From: Alcaligenes faecalis
GTDB taxonomy: Bacteria; Pseudomonadota; Gammaproteobacteria; Burkholderiales; Burkholderiaceae_B
NCBI RefSeq assembly: GCF_002443155.1
Contig: NZ_CP023667.1
Span: 2,852,001 to 2,916,000 of the forward strand
Direction: 5' to 3'
Length of the DNA stretch: 64,000 nucleotides
Below the pieces are notes generated by a model. That model did no database searches and was not told the DNA's origin. It saw only the letters and a program-made list of their open reading frames with translations. Of this stretch, positions 17,005-26,439 are shown in pieces. The number at the start of each line of letters is the position of its first letter. Positions within the stretch are counted from its first letter, which is position 1. The position numbers were made by a program, and so were the translations under genes.

Positions 17005-18534
17005 TCAGAGGTCAAACTTCACCCCCTGCGCCAAGGGTAATTCTCGGGAGTAGTTGATGGTATTGGTCGCCCGGCGCATATAGGCACGCCAGGCATCGGA
17101 ACCGGACTCGCGGCCCCCGCCGGTTTCCTTGTCCCCACCAAAGGCGCCACCGATCTCCGCCCCGGAAGTACCAATATTGACGTTGGCAATACCGCAGTCC
17201 GAACCACTGACCGACAGAAACTCCTCTGTTTCACGCAAGTCATTACTAAAAATGGCAGACGACAAGCCTTGCGGAACATCGTTTTGCAGCGCCAGTGCCT
17301 CGGACAGGTTCTCATAGCGCAGCACATACAAAATAGGTGCAAAGGTTTCCTGCCGTACCGTATCGGTCTGGCTGTCCATTTCCACGATGGCTGGTCTGAC
17401 GTAATAGGCCGATGCGAACTCATCCTCCAGCACCCGCTCTCCACCGCTAACCCGCCCCCCTTGAGCACGCGCCGCATCCAGTGCAGTCTGCATCGCCTCA
17501 AAAGAGGCCCGATCGACTAAAGGTCCCAGCAGCGTTCCTTCCTGCAACGGATTGCCAATCCTGAGCTTGCCATACACCTGCTTGAGCCGTTCTACCAGTT
17601 GCTCACTGACACTACGATGCACAATCAAGCGTCGGGTACTTGTACAGCGCTGCCCCGCCGTCCCGACCGCCGCAAAGACAATCCCCCGGACCGCCAGATC
17701 CAGATCCGCATTAGGCGTGACAATAACGGCATTATTGCCCCCCAGTTCCAGCAAAACGCGCCCGAAACGACGCGCCACACGAGGCCCCACTTCCCGACCC
17801 ATCCGTGTGCTGCCGGTGGCCGACACCAGCGCCACCCGAGGATCATCAACCAGTAGCTCTCCGGCTTCGCGCCCACCAATCAGCACTTGGCTCAGGTGCG
17901 CCGGCCCGGCCTCATACCGCGCCATTGCCCGCTCAAATACAGCCTGGCACGCCAGGGCGGACAAGGGTGTTTTTTCGGAGGGCTTCCAAATCACGGCATC
18001 GCCACACACCAAGGCCAGCGCAGTATTCCAGGCCCACACCGCCATGGGAAAATTAAAAGCGGTGATCACCCCGACCACTCCCAATGGATGCCAGGTTTCC
18101 AGCATGCGATGACCAGGCCGCTCAGAGGCAATCGTCAAACCGTAGAGCTGTCGGGACAAACCCACCGCAAAGTCGCAGATATCAATCATTTCCTGGACTT
18201 CACCCAAGCCCTCACTCGTAATCTTTCCAGCCTCCAGGGAAATCAACTGGCCCAAAGCCTGCTTCTCGGCCCGCAGCTCCTGGCCCAGCAGTCGAACCAG
18301 CTCACCTCGTGCCGGCGCAGGCACGGTACGCCACACCTGCCAGGCATCATGGGCACGAGCAATCGCCTTGCTAAGCTCCTCGCTGCTGTGAGGCCGCAGA
18401 TGGGCCAGAATGCCCCCGTCGATAGGCGAGCGCACCGACATTCCCCCTTGAACATCCAGCGCAGCCGTCACACCCAATTGGGCCAGGGTGGAATGGGCCA
18501 GTTCGCTTGTCTGCGTCATGCTTGTGTAAGTCAT
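17005..18534 (-). CDS. amaB: Alpha-aminoadipate semialdehyde / L-piperidine-6-carboxylate dehydrogenase
   Basis: The 509-residue ALDH7-type dehydrogenase oxidises 2-aminoadipate 6-semialdehyde (in equilibrium with piperideine-6-carboxylate) to 2-aminoadipate with NAD+. The catalytic Cys is in GTAGQRCTSTRRL and the general-base Glu in LELGGNNAVIV; the CTSTRR wording is characteristic of the antiquitin/AmaB branch. The ATG at 18534 follows GGGG at good spacing; a second ATG lies five codons downstream, at 18519. It follows amaA by 70 nt, matching pipecolate pathway order. Confidence in the substrate comes from sequence type plus the neighbours. Confidence 0.9.
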   Translation of the reverse strand: MTYTSMTQTSELAHSTLAQLGVTAALDVQGGMSVRSPIDGGILAHLRPHSSEELSKAIARAHDAWQVWRTVPAPARGELVRLLGQELRAEKQALGQLISLEAGKITSEGLGEVQEMIDICDFAVGLSRQLYGLTIASERPGHRMLETWHPLGVVGVITAFNFPMAVWAWNTALALVCGDAVIWKPSEKTPLSALACQAVFERAMARYEAGPAHLSQVLIGGREAGELLVDDPRVALVSATGSTRMGREVGPRVARRFGRVLLELGGNNAVIVTPNADLDLAVRGIVFAAVGTAGQRCTSTRRLIVHRSVSEQLVERLKQVYGKLRIGNPLQEGTLLGPLVDRASFEAMQTALDAARAQGGRVSGGERVLEDEFASAYYVRPAIVEMDSQTDTVRQETFAPILYVLRYENLSEALALQNDVPQGLSSAIFSNDLRETEEFLSVSGSDCGIANVNIGTSGAEIGGAFGGDKETGGGRESGSDAWRAYMRRATNTINYSRELPLAQGVKFDL

Positions 18535-18604
18535 ACGTGTACCCCATAAAAAATGCGGAATATCGGCTTTCAGAAGCACGCCCATTCCTCAAAAAAGTCT
18601 GCCT

Positions 18605-19909
18605 TCAAGACCGACGCCGCCCTTGGGCGCTGCGGGCACCGACAAGATGCGCCAACTGTGCGCCATATTCATAAGCGGCCTCCTTCACAGGCTTGCACGG
18701 GACCGACTTGAGCGGAGACAGAGGTAAAGGCAGCTCTTCCACCTTGATCCGCCCCAAAACCAGATGCGCCAGCTCACGTCCAAAGACCGTTCCAGGAGCA
18801 ATGCCACGCCCGTTGTAGCCGCTAAATGACAAGACCTGTCGCCCCAGCTGATGCAGGCGGGGCACGGCATCCGACGTCATGCCTATCCAGCCATACCATT
18901 CATAATCAAACTGCACGTGCTTCAAGGCCGGAAACAAGTGCTGCAATGCGCGTTGCGCCCACGCCTTATGTATTGCTTGTCCGCGTCCGCGCAATGCCCC
19001 CACACTGCCAAACACCAGGCGACCGGCTTGATCGAAGCGGTACGAGGATAAAACCGAACGCGTGTCCCACGCTCCCTGCCCCCCCGGCAGAATCTGAGCG
19101 CGCAGTGCAGTATCCAGCGGTTGCGTGGCCACATTGAAATAAGGCAGACGCACCAGTTCTGCGGGCAAGGCTGGCCAGATATCGCTGGTATAGGCATTGG
19201 TCGCCACAATGACCCAAGGTGCCAGCACCTCCCCGTCCTGCGTTTGCAACACCCAGTGCGTGCGGCCATCCTCAACCCGCCTGACGGCACTTTGCTCGCA
19301 AATGCGGGCCCCCGCCGTGATCGCTGCCCGCGCCAGTCCTCGAACATAGGCTAAAGGCTGGAGCGTGCCCGCGCGCCGGTCCAGCAAGGCACCCGCATAG
19401 GCGGTGGTTCCCGTTGCCGCCGTAGCCTGTGTGTGATCGAGCAACTCCACCGGCGCCCCGAGAGCTTGCCATTGCTGCCAACGCTTCCGGATGTTGCGAA
19501 GGCCACCCGCGCCGACCGCGCAGTGCAAAGTACCATTCTGCACGGCCTGACAATCAATCCGGTGTTGGGCTACCAATTCATACACAGCAGCCGGCGCCCC
19601 GCTTAACAAGTGCAATAGGCGGCCCCCGTAATAAGAACCCAAGGTTTTGAGCAACGTCTCTGGCTCAAGCCACAAGCCAGCATTGACCAACCCCACATTT
19701 CGTCCCGATCCGCCAAAGCCGATCTGCGCCCCTTCCAGGACCACCACCCGCGCTCCAGCCTGTGCCAGATTCAGGGCTGCGGACAAGCCGGTAAATCCAG
19801 CGCCAATAACTGCAACATCCGCTTGGACTTGGCCTTGTAAACGCTGGCAGGCCACAGGGGCTGGAGCTGATGCCTGCCAGAGTCCATGGCTGCGCCCGTC
19901 CGCGTTCAT
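18605..19909 (-). CDS. amaA: L-pipecolate oxidase (FAD-dependent)
   Basis: The 434-residue DAO-fold flavoprotein has an N-terminal FAD motif VAVIGAGFTGLSAALNLAQAG and GFGGSGRNVGLVNAG, and the C-terminal SGYNGRGIAPGTVFGRELA block. This pattern matches Pseudomonas AmaA, which oxidises L-pipecolate to piperideine-6-carboxylate. Its start overlaps the hglS stop in an ATGA, showing translational coupling, and amaB follows. Generic GlpD/DadA-like oxidases are the alternative, but the gene context strongly favours pipecolate. Confidence 0.88.
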   Translation of the reverse strand: MNADGRSHGLWQASAPAPVACQRLQGQVQADVAVIGAGFTGLSAALNLAQAGARVVVLEGAQIGFGGSGRNVGLVNAGLWLEPETLLKTLGSYYGGRLLHLLSGAPAAVYELVAQHRIDCQAVQNGTLHCAVGAGGLRNIRKRWQQWQALGAPVELLDHTQATAATGTTAYAGALLDRRAGTLQPLAYVRGLARAAITAGARICEQSAVRRVEDGRTHWVLQTQDGEVLAPWVIVATNAYTSDIWPALPAELVRLPYFNVATQPLDTALRAQILPGGQGAWDTRSVLSSYRFDQAGRLVFGSVGALRGRGQAIHKAWAQRALQHLFPALKHVQFDYEWYGWIGMTSDAVPRLHQLGRQVLSFSGYNGRGIAPGTVFGRELAHLVLGRIKVEELPLPLSPLKSVPCKPVKEAAYEYGAQLAHLVGARSAQGRRRS

Positions 19910-21294
19910 AACCTCGACTCCGCCAGAAAACGTTGCTGCAAGGCGTGCTCGGAACGCATCTGAGCAGCGCGGTAAAGTTCAATTTCATCCAGCACGGGGC
20001 CACCCAGATCGCGTTCAAACTCAGACCGAGCCGCTTGCGATACATAGTTTCTCTGTTCAGCATCACCCAAGTTGGACTGGAAAATCCCCGCCGCGCTAAC
20101 TGGCAGAAAATCCTCGTAAGTAATGGGGTTCAATGCGACTACGCCGCGCTTGATCAAATCAGGCAGATTCCAGGGCCGGCCGGCAGCCAGTTCCTGCTGC
20201 CAGATAGCAGGGTCCCGTGGTTCAAATCGAAAAAAAGCCAGCCCACGCTCGTACATTTCATCGCTGTCATCTGGAAACTGAGCAAACACGTGCTGGAGAC
20301 GTTCGGCATACGTCTGTGTAGTAGCGGCTTGCTGCCCGGCATCTCTGGCTTGCGCCAACAAGGAGTCATAAAGTGCCCGGCCCGCCTGGGTCAAAGCCAC
20401 GCCACGTTGCTCTATCTCACCAAAACGTGCGGTATGAGACCCTACCCTGGCTTGACCGGCAAACTCAATCTCCTCCTCCAAGGCTTTGAAACTGGTTTGG
20501 CGCAACAGGATGGGATGGCGCCTGCGCGGTGGGCCTTCAATCAGTTCTTTGGCAGGGATCCCCCGTTGGGGCATGGCCTCTTGTACCGCATCAATATCCA
20601 GGGTTCTGGGAGTCAGGTGATTGATATGGGGGCCCTTGAAACAAACAATATCGGCCACCAGACGATGTGCCTCATGCAACTTGCGATACGTGTCCTGATC
20701 GACAGTCGCCTGGCGATGCCAGCGAAAAACGGCGGTGGCGGCAGCCACAAACTCCGTGACCTGCAGTTCGGTCAGGCCACCAGACATGTGCGCCTGTTCC
20801 GCCAACTCCAGCAACCCTGAGGGAAAAATAGTCCGTTGCGATAAGATTGCAGCTGCCTGCGCTCGCAGATTCGCATCCTCTATCAGCTCCAGTCTGAGCA
20901 AAGAGGTGAACACCCGGAAGGGATTGGTTTGTAACGCATGGTCGTCCACAGGGCGAAACGCGGTGGAGTGGACGGGTACACCCGCCACCGACAGATCGTA
21001 ATAACCAACGGGATACATACCCATGACGGCAAAAATCTTTGCAATCCCTTTGAGCTCCGCCGCTGTACCAACCCGAATGGCGCCATGGCGCTCCACATCC
21101 AGACGGGTCAACTCCGACTGCTGCTGCAAGGCGCTGCGTAATGCTGGGTCATGCTTGAGCACACTGGCATTGATCTCGTGCACCAGGCTCAACAAGGCCC
21201 CGTACTGCGGCACCTCCTGCTGATACATGGCCGACATGGCGCCTGAGAAACGGGAACGGATTTCGTCCTTAGAAACAAAAACAGAGGTGTCCAT
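19906..21294 (-). CDS. hglS: 2-oxoadipate dioxygenase/decarboxylase (DUF1338, HglS/YdcJ)
   Basis: The 462-residue protein belongs to the Fe(II)-dependent DUF1338 family. Counting from the ATG at 21294, His70 (VERHGAIRVGT) and His226 (GPHINHLTPRTLD) fall at the metal-ligand positions described for Pseudomonas HglS, and Glu293 (RFGEIEQRGVA) is at or next to the third. HglS converts 2-oxoadipate to D-2-hydroxyglutarate, a late step of D-lysine catabolism. Length agrees with the family. It heads the operon hglS-amaA-amaB-permease and is divergent from a LysR gene. The ribosome site is weak (GGCGG); an in-frame ATG at 21315 is possible. Confidence 0.92.
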   Translation of the reverse strand: MDTSVFVSKDEIRSRFSGAMSAMYQQEVPQYGALLSLVHEINASVLKHDPALRSALQQQSELTRLDVERHGAIRVGTAAELKGIAKIFAVMGMYPVGYYDLSVAGVPVHSTAFRPVDDHALQTNPFRVFTSLLRLELIEDANLRAQAAAILSQRTIFPSGLLELAEQAHMSGGLTELQVTEFVAAATAVFRWHRQATVDQDTYRKLHEAHRLVADIVCFKGPHINHLTPRTLDIDAVQEAMPQRGIPAKELIEGPPRRRHPILLRQTSFKALEEEIEFAGQARVGSHTARFGEIEQRGVALTQAGRALYDSLLAQARDAGQQAATTQTYAERLQHVFAQFPDDSDEMYERGLAFFRFEPRDPAIWQQELAAGRPWNLPDLIKRGVVALNPITYEDFLPVSAAGIFQSNLGDAEQRNYVSQAARSEFERDLGGPVLDEIELYRAAQMRSEHALQQRFLAESRL

Positions 21295-21538
21295 AGAACC
21301 GCCAGCAAATTGCATGACCTGTCGACAAGGCAAGGTCAGTCCATTAGTGAATCACTTCCGTGTACTCGTATGCACTCCTTCACACCACAGCCAGCGGAAG
21401 CCCGTCATCTTATAAGCCTGAAATACTTAGCAATCTTGCACCTCATTCTGTGAGCAGAGGCAAGAGGGGTCAAACGATGATTCCAACTCAAGTCATTCCT
21501 AAATAGAATGACTAAACGTTTTCCCTTAGCAAACCAGC

Positions 21539-22444
21539 ATGTCCATTCCCAAACGTTTTCTTCCTCCCATGCACGTCCTGATTGCCTTTGAAGCCGCCGC
21601 CCGGCTGGGCAGCTTCACGGCAGCAGCGGGCGAGCTGAATCTGACCCAAAGCGCCGTCAGCAGACAGATCAGACTGCTGGAAGAAATATTGGGCGCGGAA
21701 CTTTTCGTCAGAGAACGCCAGACGGTTCGTTTGACTCAGGCGGGTAGCACTTACGCCCAAGAGCTAAGCGATGCTCTTCGACGCATTGCCAACGCCACCC
21801 TGGGATTCAAAGCCAATCCGCATGGCGGAACGCTGAACCTGGCCATCCTGCCCACGTTCGGGACTCGTTGGCTTGCCCCCCGGCTGCCAGAGTTTGTGGC
21901 TGCATACCCCGGCATCACCATTAACCTGCTAACGCGCCTGCAACCGTTTGACTTTCAAATGGAAAATGTGGATGCCGCCATCCATTACGGCCTGCCCGAC
22001 TGGCCGGGGGCGAATCTGGATTTTCTGATGTCAGAAACCGTGGTACCTGCCTGCAGTTCCGCCCTTCGCGAGCACTATCAGTTCCAGACGGCAGCTGACT
22101 TGCTCAAGGCACCTTTACTGCATCTGGTTTCAAGGCCCGATGCCTGGGAGCGATGGTTCAATGCCAACGGTGTGGGCAACGTGAAAATTCACGGCATGCT
22201 GCTTGACCAGTTTGCGCTGATTACACAAGCAGCTATCTCCAACCTTGGAATTGCCTTACTGCCCACATTTCTGTTCAAACAGGAGCTCAGTCGCGGTGAC
22301 TTGGTTCTAGCTCTGGACTCGCCCTGCCTGAACACGGAGGCTTACTACCTGGCCTGTCCGGCGGGACGCTGCGACTACCCACCATTGATCGCATTTCGAC
22401 AATGGCTACAAGCGGAAATCACGCGGGAACGCGCCCCGGACTGA
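21539..22444 (+). CDS. GcvA-like LysR regulator, probable regulator of the hglS operon
   Basis: The 301-residue LysR protein has an N-terminal PPMHVLIAFEAAARLGSFTA and NLTQSAVSRQIRLLEEILG helix-turn-helix, the wording of the GcvA subgroup, and a C-terminal effector domain. It is divergent from hglS across a 244-nt gap, the usual arrangement for a pathway regulator. The effector is likely a lysine-pathway compound such as pipecolate, 2-aminoadipate or 2-oxoadipate; this is inference from context. Confidence 0.9.
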   Translation: MSIPKRFLPPMHVLIAFEAAARLGSFTAAAGELNLTQSAVSRQIRLLEEILGAELFVRERQTVRLTQAGSTYAQELSDALRRIANATLGFKANPHGGTLNLAILPTFGTRWLAPRLPEFVAAYPGITINLLTRLQPFDFQMENVDAAIHYGLPDWPGANLDFLMSETVVPACSSALREHYQFQTAADLLKAPLLHLVSRPDAWERWFNANGVGNVKIHGMLLDQFALITQAAISNLGIALLPTFLFKQELSRGDLVLALDSPCLNTEAYYLACPAGRCDYPPLIAFRQWLQAEITRERAPD

Positions 22445-22453
22445 GGCCGGGGC
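22433..22453. terminator. GC-rich hairpin between the convergent LysR and ackA genes
   Basis: A perfect 7-bp stem GCCCCGG/CCGGGGC encloses the stop codon of the LysR gene. There is no T-tract; it could act as a weak or factor-assisted terminator in the 29-nt convergent gap. Confidence 0.35.
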
Positions 22454-22473
22454 TTCAAACCGCCGCGGTGGTG

Positions 22474-23661
22474 CTATGAACTTTTCCTCACCAAGGCGAG
22501 AGATTGCTCGGCGATAACCCGCTCTTCGTTGGTGGGAATGACCAGGACCTTGACCCGACTGTCGCCTGTCGAAATGACGGCTTCCCCAGCCTGATTGCGA
22601 ACCGGATCAATCTCCACCCCCATCCACTCCAGGTGCCTGGCGATGCCTGCACGAATGGATGGGCTGTGCTCGCCAATCCCCGCCGTGAACACCAAGGTAT
22701 CCAGGCCCTTCAAGGCCACGCACAAACCCGCCAGATTCTCTGCCGTGTGATAGCAGAAGTACTCCACTGCCAGCTTGGCACGAGGGTCATCCGAAGCCTC
22801 CAGCGCGCGCATATCTGCCTGATCACCGGACAGGCCTTTCAAACCGGATTGGGTATACAGCACAGACTGGATCTCGTCGTGCTCCATGCCCTGCTCCAGC
22901 ATCCACAAGACCACACCGGCATCCAGACGCCCTGGTCGTGTGCCCATCGGCAAGCCATCCAGCGCCGTAAAACCCATGGTGGTGTGAACGCTGCGGCCTT
23001 CTTTCAGAGCGCAAGCCGATGCGCCGGAACCCAGGTGGGCAACGACAACACGCCCATCGACCAGCTCGGGCATTTCGCGGCGCAGGTGCTGGGAAATATA
23101 GTGATAGGACAAGCCGTGAAAACCATAGCGGCGCACGCCCTGCTCAAAAAAACGCTCCGGCAAGGCAAAATGCTGCAAATACGGAACATGCCCTTGGTGG
23201 AAAGCCGTATCCAGACATGCAACCTGGAAAATTTCCGGGTAGTGTTCAAAGATCACGCGGACAGGGGCCAGATTGTTTTGCTGATGCAGCGGTGCCAAGG
23301 GCGACAGGCTGTCCAGATACTCCAGCACCTGCGGCGTCAGGGGCACACTGCTGTCGTAGCGGGCGCCCCCGTGCACAATGCGGTGGCCAACCGCAATAGG
23401 CCGACCATCGACATGCTCCAGCAACCAGCGTGCCACCAAAGCCTGAGCCGTATGCAAGTCCTTGGCCTGCTCGCCATCCAGGTCCTGCTTGACCATGGAT
23501 TGACCTTGCGCATCCTTGACCTTGAACGCAGGCAGGCTGCTGCCAATGCCCGAAACCTGACCGCCAAATTCAAAGTCCAGCTGGTCGCCCGGCTGAACCT
23601 TGTACATATGAAACTTCAGGCTGGAACTGCCTGCGTTAATGACCAGAATCTGCTCGCTCAT
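22474..23661 (-). CDS. ackA: Acetate kinase
   Basis: The 395-residue ASKHA-fold kinase has both PROSITE-type signatures: VINAGSSSLKFHMY at the N-terminus and HRIVHGGARY further in, plus CLDTAFHQ and the glycine-rich FTAGIGEHSPSIR near the C-terminus. It interconverts acetyl phosphate + ADP and acetate + ATP. The start overlaps the upstream phosphotransacetylase stop by 4 nt (ATGA), so the two are translationally coupled. Propionate may also be used. Confidence 0.96.
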   Translation of the reverse strand: MSEQILVINAGSSSLKFHMYKVQPGDQLDFEFGGQVSGIGSSLPAFKVKDAQGQSMVKQDLDGEQAKDLHTAQALVARWLLEHVDGRPIAVGHRIVHGGARYDSSVPLTPQVLEYLDSLSPLAPLHQQNNLAPVRVIFEHYPEIFQVACLDTAFHQGHVPYLQHFALPERFFEQGVRRYGFHGLSYHYISQHLRREMPELVDGRVVVAHLGSGASACALKEGRSVHTTMGFTALDGLPMGTRPGRLDAGVVLWMLEQGMEHDEIQSVLYTQSGLKGLSGDQADMRALEASDDPRAKLAVEYFCYHTAENLAGLCVALKGLDTLVFTAGIGEHSPSIRAGIARHLEWMGVEIDPVRNQAGEAVISTGDSRVKVLVIPTNEERVIAEQSLALVRKSS

Positions 23662-24647
23662 GAGTGCTTGGCCTCCACAGCCACTTTACGCTCCAGATAA
23701 CCTGCGTAAATGCTGGCGACGGCGCACGATGCCATGCGGGTCTGGGCGCTATCAGCACGGCTGGTCAGAATAATCGGCACACGAGCGCCCATCACAATGC
23801 CGGCAGCCTGCGCACCAGACAGGAAAGTCAGGTTCTTGGCCAGCATATTGCCGGCTTCCAGATCGGGCGCCACCAGAATCTGTGCCTTGCCAGCGACGGG
23901 CGACACAATACCCTTGATACGCGCCGCTTCGGGGCTGATGGCGTTGTCCAGTGCCAGGGGGCCGTCCAGCACTCCACCCGTAATCTGGCCACGGTCAGCC
24001 ATCTTGCACAAGGCAGCGGCTTCCAGTGTGGTGGGGATTTTTTCCGTCACCTGCTCGACCGCAGACAGGATAGCGACCAGCGGTGTGCCTAGGCCCAGAC
24101 CGTGGTGCAGATCAATGGCGTTCTGCACGATATCTGCCTTGGTGCTCAGGTCGGGGAAGATATTGATGGCGCCATCCGTCACGAATAAGGGTTCGGAATA
24201 GCTGGGCACATCCATGATGAACACATGACTCAGGCGGCGGCCCGTGCGCAAGCCTTTGCCCTGGGTGCAAAGCACGGCCTGAATCAGTTCATCCGTATGC
24301 AGGCTGCCTTTCATCAGCAACTGCGCGCGTCCGGCCAGTACTTCTTCGACGGCGCGCTCTGCCGAGGCATGGCTGTGAGGGGTATCAATCAAGGTTACCC
24401 CTTCCAGGCTCAAACCATGCTCTGCCGCCACGGAATGCAAACGGGCCTGCGGGCCAACCAGCACGATCTCGAACAGGCCTTGAGCCCGTGCCTGCAAGGC
24501 GGCTCCCAGAGACACATCGTCGCAGGGATGAGCCACCACACAAATCCGGCTGTGCTCTTTGCGAGCTTGCTCGATCAAGCGGGAATAATGACTGGAAGGC
24601 CCAGTGCGATCCACGGCGGCCGTATCCAGGCCAGCAGGGTGATTCAT
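23658..24647 (-). CDS. pta: Phosphate acetyltransferase (short form)
   Basis: The 329-residue enzyme is the compact phosphate acetyl/butyryltransferase, without the N-terminal DRTGG domain of E. coli Pta. Recognisable stretches are LMKGSLHTDELIQAVL, LSHVFIMDVPSYSEPLFVTD, GVLDGPLALDNAIS and VAPDLEAGNMLAKNL. This wording is typical of the proteins often annotated as enoyl-CoA hydratase/phosphate acetyltransferase but lacks the MaoC-like N-terminal half, which is about 140 residues in fused members. The ATG at 24647 has AAGGAG upstream. With ackA it makes an acetyl-CoA to acetate route. Phosphobutyryl activity cannot be excluded. Confidence 0.85.
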   Translation of the reverse strand: MNHPAGLDTAAVDRTGPSSHYSRLIEQARKEHSRICVVAHPCDDVSLGAALQARAQGLFEIVLVGPQARLHSVAAEHGLSLEGVTLIDTPHSHASAERAVEEVLAGRAQLLMKGSLHTDELIQAVLCTQGKGLRTGRRLSHVFIMDVPSYSEPLFVTDGAINIFPDLSTKADIVQNAIDLHHGLGLGTPLVAILSAVEQVTEKIPTTLEAAALCKMADRGQITGGVLDGPLALDNAISPEAARIKGIVSPVAGKAQILVAPDLEAGNMLAKNLTFLSGAQAAGIVMGARVPIILTSRADSAQTRMASCAVASIYAGYLERKVAVEAKHS

Positions 24648-24796
24648 GATAGATGACTCCTTGGAGATGAACGAAGCTAACCCAACACTAAACCATTTAT
24701 CTGCCCGCATGTCTTTGATTGCGAACAGGGAAACTTCAATAGTTTGCCCATCATTCTTTTAAGCGCGCCAAGAACGAGGCATAAAGATTCAATATT

Positions 24797-24842
24797 TAAA
24801 AAAAATCCGGTTTTGCAAAGCGCAAACCGGACTTTTATTTTT
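24797..24842. terminator. Bidirectional-looking intrinsic terminator
   Basis: The stem TCCGGTTTTGC/GCAAACCGGA (one bulge, 5-nt loop) is flanked by eight A on the left and TTTTATTTTT on the right. On the minus strand it ends the SnoaL-like gene at 24896, before the pta-ackA promoter region. Confidence 0.85.
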
Positions 24843-24895
24843 ATGGCTGTTTATTCATCACGATAGCCCAGATCCGCCAGTATCCGGGCCGGATG

Positions 24896-25363
24896 TTACA
24901 GGCCTAATTCACTCAGGCTGGGATGCTCGTCGGGGCGTCGCCCCAAGGGCCAATGGAATTTGCGCTCGGACTCGGTAATGTCCAGATCATTAATGCTGGC
25001 ATGGCGCACTGCCATATAGCCATTCTCATCAAACTCCCAGTTTTCATTTCCATAACTGCGCCACCATTGCCCGTATTCATCTTGCCATTCGTAGGCAAAA
25101 CGCACGGCAATTCTATTTTCATGCCAGGCCCAGAGTTCTTTAATCAAACGGTATTCGCGTTCTTTTTGCCATTTGCGTTCTAAAAAAGATTGAACCTGAT
25201 CGCGTCCCTGTGGAAATTCGCTGCGATTGCGCCAGCGCGTATCCACGGTATAAGCCTGCGAAACCTTGACTGGGTCGCGGCTATTCCAGGCATCCTCGGC
25301 AGCACGCACTTTCTGGCGAGCACTCTCCAGATCGAAAGGTGGCAAGGGAGGACGTTTATCCAT
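24896..25363 (-). CDS. SnoaL/NTF2-like protein of the DUF1348 family
   Basis: The 155-residue protein has the DUF1348 wording: [54 protein letters not shown] and [21 protein letters not shown]. These are small NTF2-fold proteins, cytosolic and of unknown reaction. The start at 25363 has AGGAG at good spacing. It is followed by an intrinsic terminator and appears monocistronic. No catalytic claim is made. Confidence 0.82.
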   Translation of the reverse strand: MDKRPPLPPFDLESARQKVRAAEDAWNSRDPVKVSQAYTVDTRWRNRSEFPQGRDQVQSFLERKWQKEREYRLIKELWAWHENRIAVRFAYEWQDEYGQWWRSYGNENWEFDENGYMAVRHASINDLDITESERKFHWPLGRRPDEHPSLSELGL

Positions 25364-25424
25364 AGTGATCTCCTAGAAAACAAGAGTGGACCAGACAGTC
25401 TAGCGGCAAAACGTAAGCAGTCTC

Positions 25425-26342
25425 TTACTGGCCGGTATCGGCCCAGGGTGCTTGTTCAAATCCGGCAACCAGAAAGTCGATAAAGGCTTGCACTCGAGCC
25501 GAGCGGGACCGACCCGGAGGCGTCAGCAGATGCAAGGTCAGGCTGGGTAGATCCCATTGCGGCAATACGACCTCCAGTTGCCCTTGCTCGACCATATCGC
25601 CCAGCAGAAACTGGGGCAGCACGCTAAGCCCCAGGCCCTGGAGCAAGGGTGGGATCAAAGCTTGAGCGTTGTTGACTTGCAAGGCGCAGGGCACGGTTTG
25701 GGAGTAATACTCTTCCCCTTGCTGAAAGCGCCAGACACTACCACGACGCTCGTAGGCGTAGCGCAGGCTCATATGCTGGGCCAGGTCACTGGGGTGAGTG
25801 GGTCTGCCGTACTTGGCCAGGTAACTGGGGGCTGCGACCAGGCGCAAGCGCAGATTGCACAGGCGACGCACCAGGAGGCTGGAGTCATCCATGGTCGAGA
25901 TACGCAAGGCCATGTCGAAGCCTTGTTCAACAATGTTCACCTGGGCGTCGTTAAAGTGCAGGTCCAGCAGAACGGCCGGGTGCTTTTCCATGAAGGCTGG
26001 CAGCAAAGGGGCCAGATGCTCCAGCCCGAAAGACATGGGAGCAGCAATTTTGATGCGTCCTTGCAGGCTTTCTTTCTGGTCGCGTGCCAGGGCTTCGGCG
26101 CTTTGTCCGGCCGCCAGAACGGCCTGGGCCTGCTCCAGGCTGGCTTGCCCGGTTTCTGTCAGGGACAGGCGTCGGGAGGTGCGGTGAAACAGCGATACGT
26201 GCAGCTGTTTTTCCAATCTTGTGATTGCCTTGGAGACAGTGGGCTGGGACAGACCCAGCACTTCGGCTGCCTGGGCAAAAGAGCCGGTCTCCGCCACGGT
26301 GGCGAAGATGGCCCATGCCTGTAGATCAGGAAGTGTTTTCAT
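25425..26342 (-). CDS. LysR-family transcriptional regulator next to pirin
   Basis: The 305-residue protein has an N-terminal HTH (FATVAETGSFAQAAEVLGLSQ, PTVSKAITRLEKQL) and a substrate-binding-like C-terminal domain of the CrgA/AaeR-like type (SMDDSSLL, AAPSYLAKYGRPTHPSDLAQH-like order). It is divergent from the pirin gene by 97 nt, the usual LysR-pirin pairing in proteobacteria, so pirin is its likely target. The effector is unknown. Confidence 0.92.
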   Translation of the reverse strand: MKTLPDLQAWAIFATVAETGSFAQAAEVLGLSQPTVSKAITRLEKQLHVSLFHRTSRRLSLTETGQASLEQAQAVLAAGQSAEALARDQKESLQGRIKIAAPMSFGLEHLAPLLPAFMEKHPAVLLDLHFNDAQVNIVEQGFDMALRISTMDDSSLLVRRLCNLRLRLVAAPSYLAKYGRPTHPSDLAQHMSLRYAYERRGSVWRFQQGEEYYSQTVPCALQVNNAQALIPPLLQGLGLSVLPQFLLGDMVEQGQLEVVLPQWDLPSLTLHLLTPPGRSRSARVQAFIDFLVAGFEQAPWADTGQ

Positions 26343-26439
26343 GTCAATTTTGGAATGAATTCTATGCTATTGATTCTATTTTATTCAATCAGCTAGACGC
26401 TTAGAATTCTTTTTAGTATCCAATATTAAGGAGCGCATC

